A stretch of 64,000 nt of DNA from Solimonas fluminis (GCF_002930645.1 NZ_PSNW01000002.1:124001-188000); one strand, 5' to 3'. Positions 33,710 to 42,356 are shown, counted from the first letter of the stretch. Notes: generated from the letters alone by a model not told the origin. Translations and numbers: made by a program.

Positions 33710-33827
33710 CCCTCTCCCGCCGGGAGAGGGTGGCCGCAGGCCGGGTGAGGGGCTCGGCCTGATCTGGCTACAACGTCTGGATTCAAGCGTGTCCCTCACC
33801 CCTGCCCCTCTCCCGGAGGGAGAGGGG
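33710..33827. repeat. Paired palindromic repeat (GGGAGAGGG type)
   Basis: First hairpin CCCTCTCCCgccGGGAGAGGG (33710-33730), then GTGAGGG..CCCTCAC as an outer pair (33744-33750/33793-33799), then CCCCTCTCCCggaGGGAGAGGGG (33805-33827). The two hairpins are related and face each other. Shorter members stand at 39881-39899 and 15930-15942. Confidence 0.85.
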
Positions 33828-33843
33828 AATCACAGCGCATATT

Positions 33844-35025
33844 CTAGAGCACGAAGGCCGCCGCCAGGCCCAGCATCAGGCCCATTCCGGCGATATCGGT
33901 GCCGGTGGTCAGGAAGATGCTGGAGGCCGTGGCCGGGTCGGCACCGAAGCGGCGCAGCGTCAGCGGCACCATCACGCCGAACAGGCCGCTGAGCACGCAG
34001 GCGCCGGTCATGGCGGCGAGGATCACCGCGCCCAGCAGCGGCGCCTGCTCGTTGCCGTCGCGCGCGGCGGTCCACCACATGGCGGCGCCGGCGACGAGGC
34101 CGGTGAGGAAGCCGTTGAGCCCGCCCAGCAGCATCTCCTTGCCGAGCAGCTTGCGCAGCGGGAAGCCGTCCATGTCGCCCAGCGTCAGGCCGCGCAGGGT
34201 GATCGCCAGCGTCTGGCAGCCGTTGTTGCCGCTCTGGCCGGCCAGCACCGGCAGGAAGGCGGCGAGCGCCACGACCTTGGAGATGGTGTCCTCGAAGGCG
34301 CCGACCACGAAGGCAGCGAGGAAGGCGGTGAGCAGGTTGATCTGCAGCCAGGGATGGCGCTGCCGGAAGGCTTGCCACAGCGGCGTCTGCACGCGCTCTT
34401 CCTTGTCGAGGCCGACCATGGTGCCCGACTGCGCGCTGATCTCCACCGCCTGGCGCTCGAACAGCTTCCAGCCGCGGACGATGCCGGTCAGCCCGCCCTC
34501 GGCGTCCACCACCGGATACACCGGGTAGTGGCGGTAGACCGCGGCCTTGATCGCGTCGCCGGCCGGCATGTCGGCCGTCAGCGCGAAGGGATCGGGCAGC
34601 ATCACGCTGGCCAGCGTCTGCCCAGGCTGCGCCAGCAGCAGGTCGCGGATCACCACCATGCCCGCCAGGCGCTTGCCGCGGGTGACGTAGAGGTAGGTGA
34701 TCTGCTGCGGGTTGTCGTGCCCGCGCAGGTAGGCGATGGCCGCCTCCACCGTGGTGCCGGCGTCGAGCACGCCCACCGCGGGCTCCATCATCTCGGCCAC
34801 GGTGCCGGGAATCTCCAGTTCCGTGGTGGTCTCGCCGCGTCCGTCGGGGCAGAGGTGATCCGGCAGGTGCTGCTGGATCTCCGCGGCGAGCTGGGCCGGC
34901 AGCTCGCGCAGGACTTCCGCCACCGTCTCCACCGACTCGCGGCTCAGCAGCTGGGCGGCATCCAGGGGGACGCGCGTGCGGACAGCGCGCAGCAGCTCCG
35001 TATGCGAATGCGACGAGGTTTCCAT
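33844..35025 (-). CDS. mgtE: Magnesium transporter MgtE
   Basis: 393 residues. The N-terminal helical domain is short (~70 residues versus ~130 in the common form); two CBS repeats follow (ITYLYVTRGKRLAGMVVIRD, YPVYPVVDAEGGLTGIVRGW). The C-terminal five-helix channel has PVLAGQSGNNGCQTLAITLR, the MgtE signature with its GN motif, and the ion-binding region near VLSGLFGVMVPLTLRRFG. Divalent cation (Mg2+) channel gated by the cytosolic domains. Divergent from a TetR gene. Confidence 0.92.
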   Translation of the reverse strand: METSSHSHTELLRAVRTRVPLDAAQLLSRESVETVAEVLRELPAQLAAEIQQHLPDHLCPDGRGETTTELEIPGTVAEMMEPAVGVLDAGTTVEAAIAYLRGHDNPQQITYLYVTRGKRLAGMVVIRDLLLAQPGQTLASVMLPDPFALTADMPAGDAIKAAVYRHYPVYPVVDAEGGLTGIVRGWKLFERQAVEISAQSGTMVGLDKEERVQTPLWQAFRQRHPWLQINLLTAFLAAFVVGAFEDTISKVVALAAFLPVLAGQSGNNGCQTLAITLRGLTLGDMDGFPLRKLLGKEMLLGGLNGFLTGLVAGAAMWWTAARDGNEQAPLLGAVILAAMTGACVLSGLFGVMVPLTLRRFGADPATASSIFLTTGTDIAGMGLMLGLAAAFVL

Positions 35026-35119
35026 GAGGCTGTTTTCCCCTCTGTTTTCCGGATTATGCCGGGCAGCATTGACATCGTCGCGGCAGGCCAGATACTAGCC
35101 GGTATGCAGGATTTTCCAC

Positions 35120-35728
35120 ATGCCCGCCGCCGCGCCTAAGCGCCAGCCCGACGTCACCCGCCAGCGCCTGCTGGAATGTGCGTTCGACGAGATATACCGA
35201 TGCGGGTTCCGTGCCGCCAGCCTCGACGCGATCCTGCGCGACTCCGGCGTGACCAAAGGCGCGCTTTACCACCATTTCGACAACAAGACGGCGCTGGGCT
35301 ATGCCGTGGTGGACGAGATCGTCCGCCCCTGGATCGAGGAGAGCTGGCGCCCCCTGATCGGTACCGACGACATCGTCGGTACGGCGCTGGCCCTGAGCCG
35401 CGACCTGCTGCGCGAGCGCGGCGACAAGGTGTTGGCCTACGGCTGCCCGCTGAACAACCTGATCAACGAGATGGCGCCGGTGGACGAGGGCTTCCGCACG
35501 CGCCTGGAGTCGATCCTGGACGACTGGCGCGCAGGCCTTGCCGAAGCGCTGCGCCTGGCGCAGAAGCGCGGCCAGCTGCGCCGCGGTTTCGACGCGAATG
35601 CCGCGGCGGACTTCGTCATCGCCTGCATCGAGGGCGGCTTCGGCCTGGCCAAGCTGAGCCAGTCGCCGCAGGTCGTGCAGTCGGTGATGCGCGGGCTCGG
35701 AGACTACCTGGAGCAACTGCGCGCCTGA
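35120..35728 (+). CDS. TetR family transcriptional regulator
   Basis: 202 residues. TRQRLLECAFDEIYRCGFRA and DSGVTKGALYHHFDNKTALG form the DNA-binding domain. The C-terminal part (GCPLNNLINEMAPVDEGFRT) resembles regulators with a TetR_C tail that include a Cys-Pro pair. Convergent with a LysR gene; the target is unknown. Confidence 0.92.
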   Translation: MPAAAPKRQPDVTRQRLLECAFDEIYRCGFRAASLDAILRDSGVTKGALYHHFDNKTALGYAVVDEIVRPWIEESWRPLIGTDDIVGTALALSRDLLRERGDKVLAYGCPLNNLINEMAPVDEGFRTRLESILDDWRAGLAEALRLAQKRGQLRRGFDANAAADFVIACIEGGFGLAKLSQSPQVVQSVMRGLGDYLEQLRA

Positions 35729-35733
35729 GCGCC

Positions 35734-36648
35734 TCAGGGCGGCTGACGCCCCATCAGGGCCCGGATGGCCGGCTCCTCCAGGATGCGGTCGCGGAACCAC
35801 TGCAGCGCGCGCCCCTCCTCGCCGGAGCGCCAGGCCAGGTGCATGGTCACCGGCGAGCGCTCGGCGGCCACCTGCCGCTCCACCAGCCGCCCGGCCTCGA
35901 TGTGCGGGCGGGCGAGGTGCTCGGGCAGGTATCCCACGCCCAGGCCGGCGATCTGCGCCGCGGCCTTGGCGGCCAGCGAAGACACCACCAGCACCTCCTG
36001 CCCCGGCTGGATGCCGTTGCTGCGCGCCGGCAGGCGGCGCGAGGAGTCGGCCGCGGCGATGCTGCGGTAGCGCGCCACGATCTCCGGCAGCAGCGGCTCC
36101 GGCGCGTCGGTCAATGGATGATGCGGCGCCACCACGAAGACGAAGGGAATGATGCCGATCTGCCGGGTCAGCAGGCCGTAGCCATGCGGGGCGTCGCCGC
36201 CGGCACCCACGGTGAGGTCGGCACGCCGGTCGATCAGCGCGTCCCAGGTGCCGCCGAAGATCTCCTGGGTGAAGCGCAGCCGCGTGCCGGTCATCAGCGC
36301 GTCGAAGGCGGAGATCACCGGGAACAGGGCTTCGATGGGGATGATGTCGTCCACCGCGATCACCAGCTGCGTCTCCCAGCCGTGGCCGGCGCGCTTGACC
36401 GAGTTCTCCAGGCTCTCGGCCTGGCGCAGCAGTTCGCGCCCGCGCTCCAGCAGCACGCGGCCCGCCGCCGTCAGCTTGGCGCGGCGGCCGCTGCGGTCGA
36501 ACAGCGGGACGCCCATGTCCGACTCCAGCTTCTGCACGGTGTAGGTCACGGCGGAGGGAACGCGGTGCAGCGCCTCGGCCGCGCGGGCGAAGCTGCCGTG
36601 CTCTTCGATGGCGTCCAGCGTCTCCAGGGCTTCCAGCGTCAGGCGCAT
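35734..36648 (-). CDS. LysR family transcriptional regulator
   Basis: 304 residues. ALETLDAIEEHGSFARAAEA and PSAVTYTVQKLESDMGVPLF make the helix-turn-helix. The effector domain begins at WETQLVIAVDDIIPIEALFP. Divergent from the pirin gene over a 104-base gap with several palindromes, a typical LysR-target arrangement. Confidence 0.93.
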   Translation of the reverse strand: MRLTLEALETLDAIEEHGSFARAAEALHRVPSAVTYTVQKLESDMGVPLFDRSGRRAKLTAAGRVLLERGRELLRQAESLENSVKRAGHGWETQLVIAVDDIIPIEALFPVISAFDALMTGTRLRFTQEIFGGTWDALIDRRADLTVGAGGDAPHGYGLLTRQIGIIPFVFVVAPHHPLTDAPEPLLPEIVARYRSIAAADSSRRLPARSNGIQPGQEVLVVSSLAAKAAAQIAGLGVGYLPEHLARPHIEAGRLVERQVAAERSPVTMHLAWRSGEEGRALQWFRDRILEEPAIRALMGRQPP

Positions 36649-36656
36649 ATTCAGCT

Positions 36657-36732
36657 CGTTTGAATGTTCGCTTCGAAACTTTCCGCTTTTTTGACCTTAG
36701 GTCAAGTCATACATTGGGTTTGACCATTCAAA
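36657..36732. promoter_or_regulatory. Operator-like palindromes between the lysR and pirin genes
   Basis: TTGACCTtAGGTCAA (36691-36705) is a perfect 7+7 palindrome. TTTGAccatTCAAA (36719-36732) is a second inverted repeat. GTTTGAATGTTC at ~36657 matches the reverse complement of that second site (GTTTGAATGGTC), so the two flank the gap as an inverted pair. Consistent with binding by the divergent LysR protein. Confidence 0.6.
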
Positions 36733-36752
36733 CTCATTGACGGAGCCCCGCC

Positions 36753-37451
36753 ATGCAAGCCCTGATACGCAGCGATGAACGCGGCCACGCCGACCGCGGC
36801 TGGCTGGAGTCCTGGCACAGCTTTTCATTCAGCGACTACTACGACCCGCAGCGCATGGGCTTTGGCGCCCTGCGCGTGATCAACGAGGACATCATCGTGC
36901 CCACGGCGGGCTTCCCGCCGCACTCCCACCAGGACATGGAGATCATCACCTATGTCCTGGAGGGCACGATCCGCCACCGCGACTCCACCGGCGGCAGCGG
37001 CGACCTGCGCCATGGCGAACTGCAGGTGATGCATGCCGGCGGCGGCATCACCCACAGCGAGATCAATCCCTCGGCGCAGGAGCGCACGCACCTGCTGCAG
37101 ATCTGGATCCAGCCCGACCGCCGAGGCCATGCCGCCGGCTACGAGCAGGCACCGCTGGATGCCGAAGCGCTGCGCCGCGGCTTTGCCACCGCGGTGGGGC
37201 CGAAGGGCAGCGGCGCGCCGTTCCAGATCAACCAGGACGCGCGCCTGGACATCGCCTGGCTGGCCGACGGCCAGGTGGCGGAGAAGGCCCTGGACGCGCA
37301 GCGGCTGTACTACCTGCACGTGGCGCGCGGCCAGGTCGTGATCAACGGCGAGACCTTCTCGGCCGGCGATGCCCTGGCGCTGAAGGACGAGGCGAAGCTG
37401 GCGGTGACGGGCCGCGGGGAGGCGGAGGTGCTGCTGTTCGACTTGGCGTGA
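36753..37451 (+). CDS. Pirin family protein (bicupin)
   Basis: 232 residues; GGAG 8 bases before the ATG. N-terminal pirin motif FSFSDYYDPQRMGFGALRVI, metal-binding FPPHSHQDMEIITYVLEGTI and QVMHAGGGITHSEINPS with the three His and Glu. This is the YhhW-like short pirin group, some of which oxidise quercetin. Likely controlled by the divergent LysR protein. A stress or detoxification role is inference. Confidence 0.93.
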   Translation: MQALIRSDERGHADRGWLESWHSFSFSDYYDPQRMGFGALRVINEDIIVPTAGFPPHSHQDMEIITYVLEGTIRHRDSTGGSGDLRHGELQVMHAGGGITHSEINPSAQERTHLLQIWIQPDRRGHAAGYEQAPLDAEALRRGFATAVGPKGSGAPFQINQDARLDIAWLADGQVAEKALDAQRLYYLHVARGQVVINGETFSAGDALALKDEAKLAVTGRGEAEVLLFDLA

Positions 37452-37465
37452 TGACGACAACCGGG

Positions 37466-37571
37466 CCGTTCACACCGGGTAGCGCCGCGAAGCGTCGCGC
37501 ATCGAGGTGCGCATGGCGCGTGCCTCGATACGCACGCTCGCTGCGCTCACGAGGCTACTCGGCATGAACGG
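37466..37571. repeat. 106-bp palindromic repeat element, copy 2
   Basis: Reverse-oriented copy of the element at 23334-23439. Its ends are CCGTTCACACCGGGTAGC and GCTACTCGGCATGAACGG. The arm AGCCTCGTGAGCGCAGCGAG is identical on the reverse strand; the central segment is more divergent but keeps the CTCGAT palindrome. Confidence 0.85.
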
Positions 37572-37590
37572 TTCATGATGTTCCAAGCAC

Positions 37591-38553
37591 CTACCGCGGC
37601 GCCAGCGTCAGCCCGACGTGGACCGAGAAGTCCGGCGAGGACTTGGTGATCAGGTCTTCCTGGAAGGCGATGTCCAGGGCCCAGGTCTTCTCGATCCAGC
37701 GCCCGCCGAACACCAGCTGCAGGCCGGCGCGGTCGAGCTGGTCCAGGGCGGAGTCCTTGTAGAGCGGGCCGTGGGCATAGAGCTGGGCGCCGAGTTCGAT
37801 CTCCTGGGTGGCGCGCAGGAAGGCCCCCGCGCCGCCGAAGGGCACCAGGGTTTCCTGCTGGTCCTCCAGCACGTCGCCCTTCTGGTTCAGCGACAGGCCC
37901 GCCGAGGCAAAGCCGCTCCAGCGGCTGTCGATATCGAAGGGCAGAGCCCAGTCGGCCCAGAGCGCGCCGCCGAGGTTGCCGCCGGTGAGCTTGTCCTCGT
38001 CGCCGGTGGGCAGCTTGAGTTCCGCGCGCAGGGCGAGGTTCTCGCTGGCGGCCCAGCCGCCGGAAACGCGGACGTCGCCCAGGGCCCAGCCCTCTTCCGT
38101 GCGGTCCAGCCGCACCGCGCCGTCCTTCTCGTAGCGGTACTGGTAGCGGTCCTGCGGCACCAGCTCGCGGCCGCCGTTGGGCAGGCCGAAGAAGTCGTGC
38201 CAGCCCTCGATGAAGCTGTCCATGAAGCCGCCCCCGACGTGCACCGCCGACAGCTCCGCCCCCCACTCCCAGCCGCCGCCGAGGCCGGCGCGGTAGCGGC
38301 CGGTGAGGCGGGCCGTCTCGCCGTCCAGGGTGATGGTTTCGGTGCCCGCCGTGTCGGTGGTGTATTCGCTGGTCAGGTCCAGGCTGAAGCGGCTGGCGCT
38401 GTCGCCCTCCGCCAGCACGTGGCCATGGCCGATCACCGGCAGGGCGAAGCCCTGCGCCAGCGCGCCCTGGTTGTTGGTATCGAAAGGGGCGGCCTGGGCC
38501 GCCGGGGCCAGCGCCGCCAGCAGGGCCGCAAGCGGCAGGATCGGACGGATCAT
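37591..38553 (-). CDS. DUF3187 family outer-membrane-like protein
   Basis: 320 residues. Signal peptide ILPLAALLAALAPAAQA; the mature chain opens DTNNQGALAQGFALPVIG, the DUF3187 start, and continues as a beta-barrel-like protein (ELSAVHVGGGFMDSFIEGWH, LALRAELKLPTGDEDKLTGG) ending HVGLTLAPR. Function unknown. The leader (38554-38580) is AT-rich. Confidence 0.85.
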   Translation of the reverse strand: MIRPILPLAALLAALAPAAQAAPFDTNNQGALAQGFALPVIGHGHVLAEGDSASRFSLDLTSEYTTDTAGTETITLDGETARLTGRYRAGLGGGWEWGAELSAVHVGGGFMDSFIEGWHDFFGLPNGGRELVPQDRYQYRYEKDGAVRLDRTEEGWALGDVRVSGGWAASENLALRAELKLPTGDEDKLTGGNLGGALWADWALPFDIDSRWSGFASAGLSLNQKGDVLEDQQETLVPFGGAGAFLRATQEIELGAQLYAHGPLYKDSALDQLDRAGLQLVFGGRWIEKTWALDIAFQEDLITKSSPDFSVHVGLTLAPR

Positions 38554-38693
38554 GGGGTTCCTGTGATTATTTATTGATTAATGAATCAAATGATTTCTTT
38601 TAATCTCGAGCGGCAAGGTCCTGTGCGGAGCACCGCGCGGCGGCGCCGCCGCCGCAGTATGCCGCAAGCCGGCGACGGAACCGCCCCCGCGCG

Positions 38694-38722
38694 TTTTGCC
38701 GCCCCCCGGCCTTTGCTATAGC
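38694..38722 (+). promoter_or_regulatory. Putative promoter of the DAHP synthase gene
   Basis: TTTTGC (38694-38699), 17-base spacer, TATAGC (38717-38722), about 36 bases before the ATG. No TrpR- or TyrR-like box is obvious. Confidence 0.45.
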
Positions 38723-38758
38723 ATCGCCCTCCCCTTTTGCTTGACAAGCGGTTAGCCG

Positions 38759-39823
38759 ATGTTTGCCACCGAAAATACGCGGATCAGCTCCGTCCGCCCC
38801 GTCTCCACGCCGGCCCAGGTCCAGGCCGAGTTCCCGCTGACCGAGAATGCGGCCCGGACGGTGTTCGAGACCCGCAAGGAAATCCAGGACATCCTGCACG
38901 GCCGCGACAGCCGCCTGCTGGTGATCGTGGGGCCCTGCTCGATCCACGATCCCCAGGCCGCGCTGGAGTACGCCGCGCGCCTGAAGGCCTTCCGTGAACA
39001 GGTGAAGGACGACCTGCTGGTGGTGATGCGCGTGTACTTCGAGAAGCCGCGCACCACGGTGGGCTGGAAGGGCCTGATCAACGACCCCAAGCTCAACGAC
39101 AGCTACGACATCGAGCAGGGCCTGCGCGTGGCGCGCAAGCTGCTGGTGACGCTCAACGACATGGGCGTGCCGGCCGGCGTCGAGTTCCTCGACATCCTGA
39201 CGCCGCAGTACCTGGCGGACCTGGTGAGCTGGGGCGCCATCGGCGCGCGCACCACCGAGTCGCAGCTGCACCGCGAGATGGCCTCGGGCCTCTCCTGCCC
39301 GGTGGGCTTCAAGAACGGCACCGACGGCAGCGTGAAGGTGGCGGTGGACGCCATCGTCTCGGCGCAGAGCCCGCACCGCTTCCTGTCGCTGACCAAGGAC
39401 GGCCAGATCTCGATCTTCGAGACCGCCGGCAATGCCGACTGCCACGTGATCCTGCGGGGCGGCAGCAGCGGCACCAACTACGACGCCAAGAGCGTGGACG
39501 CGGCCTGCGCCGCGCTGACCAAGGCTGGCCTGAAGCCGCAGGTGATGATCGACTTCTCGCACGCCAACAGCCAGAAGCAGCACAAGCGCCAGGTCAACGT
39601 CGGCGAGGACGTGGGGCACCAGATCGCCGGCGGCGACGAGCGCATCGTCGGCGTGATGATCGAATCGCACCTGGTGGAAGGCCGCCAGGACATCGGCCCG
39701 GACATGGTCTACGGCCAGTCGATCACCGACGCCTGCATCCACTGGGACGACACCACCCAGGTGCTGGGCGGCCTGGCGGCGAGCGTGGCCAAGCGCGGCA
39801 AGCGGCTGGTGAAGAGCGCCTAG
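38759..39823 (+). CDS. aroG: 3-deoxy-7-phosphoheptulonate synthase (class I DAHP synthase)
   Basis: 354 residues, standard for the AroF/G/H family. RLLVIVGPCSIHDPQAALEY binds PEP and metal; RVYFEKPRTTVGWKGLINDP, GSSGTNYDAKSV and MIDFSHANSQKQHKRQ carry the metal Cys/His/Glu/Asp set region. It joins PEP and erythrose-4-P, the first step of aromatic amino-acid synthesis. Which amino acid inhibits it cannot be told from sequence by eye. A strong bidirectional terminator follows. Confidence 0.95.
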   Translation: MFATENTRISSVRPVSTPAQVQAEFPLTENAARTVFETRKEIQDILHGRDSRLLVIVGPCSIHDPQAALEYAARLKAFREQVKDDLLVVMRVYFEKPRTTVGWKGLINDPKLNDSYDIEQGLRVARKLLVTLNDMGVPAGVEFLDILTPQYLADLVSWGAIGARTTESQLHREMASGLSCPVGFKNGTDGSVKVAVDAIVSAQSPHRFLSLTKDGQISIFETAGNADCHVILRGGSSGTNYDAKSVDAACAALTKAGLKPQVMIDFSHANSQKQHKRQVNVGEDVGHQIAGGDERIVGVMIESHLVEGRQDIGPDMVYGQSITDACIHWDDTTQVLGGLAASVAKRGKRLVKSA

Positions 39824-39843
39824 CCGTCTTTGCTTCGCTGCAA

Positions 39844-39873
39844 GCAAAAGGCCCGCTTTCGCGGGCCTTTTGC
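39844..39873. terminator. Bidirectional terminator between aroG and the acyl-CoA reductase gene
   Basis: A 13-bp perfect stem (GCAAAAGGCCCGC / GCGGGCCTTTTGC) with a TTTC loop and A/T tracts in both arms. It serves aroG on the plus strand and the minus-strand reductase gene. Confidence 0.93.
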
Positions 39874-39880
39874 GTTTCCC

Positions 39881-39899
39881 CCTCTCCCTCCGGGAGAGG
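39881..39899. repeat. Short GGGAGAGG-type palindrome
   Basis: CCTCTCCCtccGGGAGAGG, 8+8 arms, next to the aroG terminator; same family as 33710-33827. Confidence 0.75.
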
Positions 39900-39912
39900 C
39901 AGGACGGTCTGG

Positions 39913-41895
39913 CTAGAAATACTCCCCCTTGAACACGTTGGCGAACACCACCTGCTCCAGCGTCGGCTTGCCGCCTTCCTTGCGTCCCTTCGCCGCGGTG
40001 GACGAGGGAAACAGGCGGAAGCCGCGGTTGAGCATGCTGTCGTTGAGCTTGGGCCACAGCGCGTAGGACACGGCGGCAACGGTACCCAGCGGCGTGGCGA
40101 TGGACTTCGGCCGACGCAGCACCGACTCCAGCACGGTATCGCCGGCCTTCTCCGGCGACCAGGCCGGCACGTAGTCGTAGAGCTTGGTCGGTGCGATCAT
40201 CGGCGTGCGCACCAGCGGCATGTAGATCGCGGTGACCTCGATGCCGCGATGCTTCACCTCGGCCGACAGGCAGCGGCTGAACGCGTCCAGCGCCGCCTTG
40301 CTGGCGACATAGGCGGAGAAGCGCGCGGCGTTGGTCAGCACACCGATCGAACTGATGTTGACGATGTGGCCGTCGCGGCGCTTGGCCATCCCCGGCAGGA
40401 AGTTGAGGATCATGCGGATCGCGCCGAAGTAGTTCAGCTGCATCGTGCGCTCGAAGTCGTGGAAGCGGTCCAGCGACTCGAACACGGCGCGGCGGATGGA
40501 GCGGCCGGCATTGTTGATCAGGATGTCGACGTGGCCGAAGTCCTTCAGGATCTCGGCGCAGCAGTTGTCGATGGCCTGCATGTCGTTGAGGTCGCAGGGA
40601 TAGACATGCGCCTCGCCGCCGGCCATCTGGATGATCTTCTGCGTCTCCTCCAGCTTCTCGCGCGTACGCGCCACCAGGATCACCTTGGAGCCGGCGGCGG
40701 CGAACTTCTTGGCGGAGATGAAGCCGATGCCCGAGGAAGCGCCGGTGATGACCACGACCTTGCCGGCCAGCTTGCGCTCGGCGCCCTTCGGCACCTTGGC
40801 GTGGATGTCGAGGAACTGTTCCCAGTAGGCCCAGAGCTTGTCGGCGTAATCCTTGATGTCCGGGCAGTTGATGCCCGAGCCCTTGAGGGCACGGCGCGCG
40901 TTCTTGTCGTCGAACACCGCCGGGTTGGTGACGTAGCCCAACACCGAAACCGGCACGCCGATGGCCTTGGAGATGTTCTTGCCGACGGAGGACGGGATGC
41001 GCTCGCCGAGCCGGTTGGCGAGGTTGCGCGCGGCGGCCGGGATCGCCGGCAGCTCGAACTTGGCGGCGAACTGCGGGCCATGGGCCGCTTCCATCAGCGT
41101 CTGCAGCAGGCTGCCGACCGTGGGCGAGTCCGACTGGATCAGGCAGAAGACCTGGCCGTCTAGGCCATCCTTGTGCGCGATGTGGTCCATGGCCCTGGCC
41201 ACGTAGTCCACCGGCGCCAGCGGCACGCGGCCGCCCTCGATGCCGAGCAGCGGCAGCCACTTGGGCACCGCGTAGGACAGCTTCTGGATGGTCTTGAAGA
41301 AGTAGTAGGGGCCGTCGATCTTGTCCATCTCGCCGGTCTCGGAACTGCCGACCACGGCACCCGGGCGGTAGATGCGGAACGGCGCCTTGCATTCCTCCCG
41401 GACGATCTGTTCGGACTGGAACTTGGTGCGGAAGTACGGGTGCGCGACGCGCTGGCCCTCGTCGAACATGTCCTCGGTGAAGCGGCCGTTGAAGTCGCCG
41501 CCGGCCACCGCCACGCTGGACGCGTGGTGCAGCTTCACCGCGCCGCCGAGATCGTTGACGAAGGCCACGAGGTTGCGCGTGCCCTCGTTGTTGATGCGGT
41601 CGCCGGTGGCGTCGTCCATGCCCATGTCGTAGACGGCCGCCAGGTGGAAGACGTGATCGATCTTGCCCTGCAGCTTCTTGAAATCGGCCGCGGAGACCAG
41701 GCCCGGCGTGGTGATGTCGCCATAGACCGCATGCAGCCGCGAGCCGGCTTCGCCGTAGCGTTCCTGCAGCGCCGCGAACTTGTCCTTGGACGACTCGCGC
41801 ACCAGGACATGCACCTGCGCCTCGGGCCGGCGCAGCAGCTGTTCCAGCAGGAACTTGCCGATGAAACCTGTCGCCCCCGTCACGAAATAGTTCAC
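39913..41895 (-). CDS. Fatty acyl-CoA reductase (two-domain, Marinobacter type)
   Basis: 660 residues from GTG 41895 (GGGAGG 7 bases upstream), giving the start VNYFVTGATGFIGKFLLEQL that matches the Marinobacter enzyme. First domain: male-sterility/thioester-reductase SDR (TGATGFIG at 7-14; Tyr and Lys in HPYFRTKFQSE ~154-158; FRIYRPGAVVGSSETGEMDK). Second domain: classical SDR (TGASSGIG at ~384-391; NNAGRSIRR; INISSIG-type VNISSIG; catalytic YVASK at ~529-533). The two-domain enzyme in Marinobacter reduces fatty acyl-CoA through the aldehyde to the alcohol with NADPH and feeds wax-ester synthesis. Similarity is recalled, not computed, but extends over both domains including the linker. No wax synthase is in the window. 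Confidence 0.9.
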   Translation of the reverse strand: MNYFVTGATGFIGKFLLEQLLRRPEAQVHVLVRESSKDKFAALQERYGEAGSRLHAVYGDITTPGLVSAADFKKLQGKIDHVFHLAAVYDMGMDDATGDRINNEGTRNLVAFVNDLGGAVKLHHASSVAVAGGDFNGRFTEDMFDEGQRVAHPYFRTKFQSEQIVREECKAPFRIYRPGAVVGSSETGEMDKIDGPYYFFKTIQKLSYAVPKWLPLLGIEGGRVPLAPVDYVARAMDHIAHKDGLDGQVFCLIQSDSPTVGSLLQTLMEAAHGPQFAAKFELPAIPAAARNLANRLGERIPSSVGKNISKAIGVPVSVLGYVTNPAVFDDKNARRALKGSGINCPDIKDYADKLWAYWEQFLDIHAKVPKGAERKLAGKVVVITGASSGIGFISAKKFAAAGSKVILVARTREKLEETQKIIQMAGGEAHVYPCDLNDMQAIDNCCAEILKDFGHVDILINNAGRSIRRAVFESLDRFHDFERTMQLNYFGAIRMILNFLPGMAKRRDGHIVNISSIGVLTNAARFSAYVASKAALDAFSRCLSAEVKHRGIEVTAIYMPLVRTPMIAPTKLYDYVPAWSPEKAGDTVLESVLRRPKSIATPLGTVAAVSYALWPKLNDSMLNRGFRLFPSSTAAKGRKEGGKPTLEQVVFANVFKGEYF

Positions 41896-41970
41896 GGCCA
41901 ACCTCCCTCGAAGTGATGTTGGGTTCATTCTGGGAGATCGATATTACCGAAGGACATGGCCGCAGAGACA

Positions 41971-41997
41971 CAAACGCCGGCGGGGTTTCCGCCGGCG
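41971..41997 (-). terminator. Terminator-like hairpin after the small SH3 protein gene
   Basis: CGCCGGCGG (41975-41983) pairs with CCGCCGGCG (41989-41997); on the minus strand it is followed by only TTTG, so it is a weak terminator. Confidence 0.5.
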
Positions 41998-42021
41998 CTG
42001 GTAAAACGAACCCTGCAGCGA

Positions 42022-42330
42022 TCACTGTGACAGTGCGGACTCCTGGACCCAGCCGCTGTAGTGCTGGTACTCGGTGTACCACCAGGCGCCGTCGCGATTG
42101 GACTGGCGGACCTGCAGCTTGAGGCCCGCGCCGGCCGGCACCGGTCCTTCGACGGTGGACTGATGCTGCGGCCGCGCACGCAGCACGGTGGCCTGCCGGG
42201 TCTTCGCCGGCCCCGGCATCAGGGCCGGCGGCGGCGCGACCACCGGCGGCGCCACGATCATCACCGGCAGCCGCGCCTGCGCCGGAAGCACCAGGCCCGC
42301 CAGCACGGCGGCCCACAGGATTCTCTTCAC
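42022..42330 (-). CDS. Small secreted SH3-like protein
   Basis: 102 residues from GTG 42330 (GGGGAGAACATC upstream). Signal VKRILWAAVLAGLVLPAQA, a Pro/Val-rich linker, then a bacterial SH3-like tail: VPAGAGLKLQVRQSNRDGAW and WYTEYQHYSGWVQESALSQ. The same tail occurs in the broken copy at 42393 and in the barrel protein at 42608. Cell-wall or peptide binding is the usual role of such domains (inference). Confidence 0.75.
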   Translation of the reverse strand: MKRILWAAVLAGLVLPAQARLPVMIVAPPVVAPPPALMPGPAKTRQATVLRARPQHQSTVEGPVPAGAGLKLQVRQSNRDGAWWYTEYQHYSGWVQESALSQ

Positions 42331-42356
42331 GATGTTCTCCCCGCTTGTTGTCTGAA

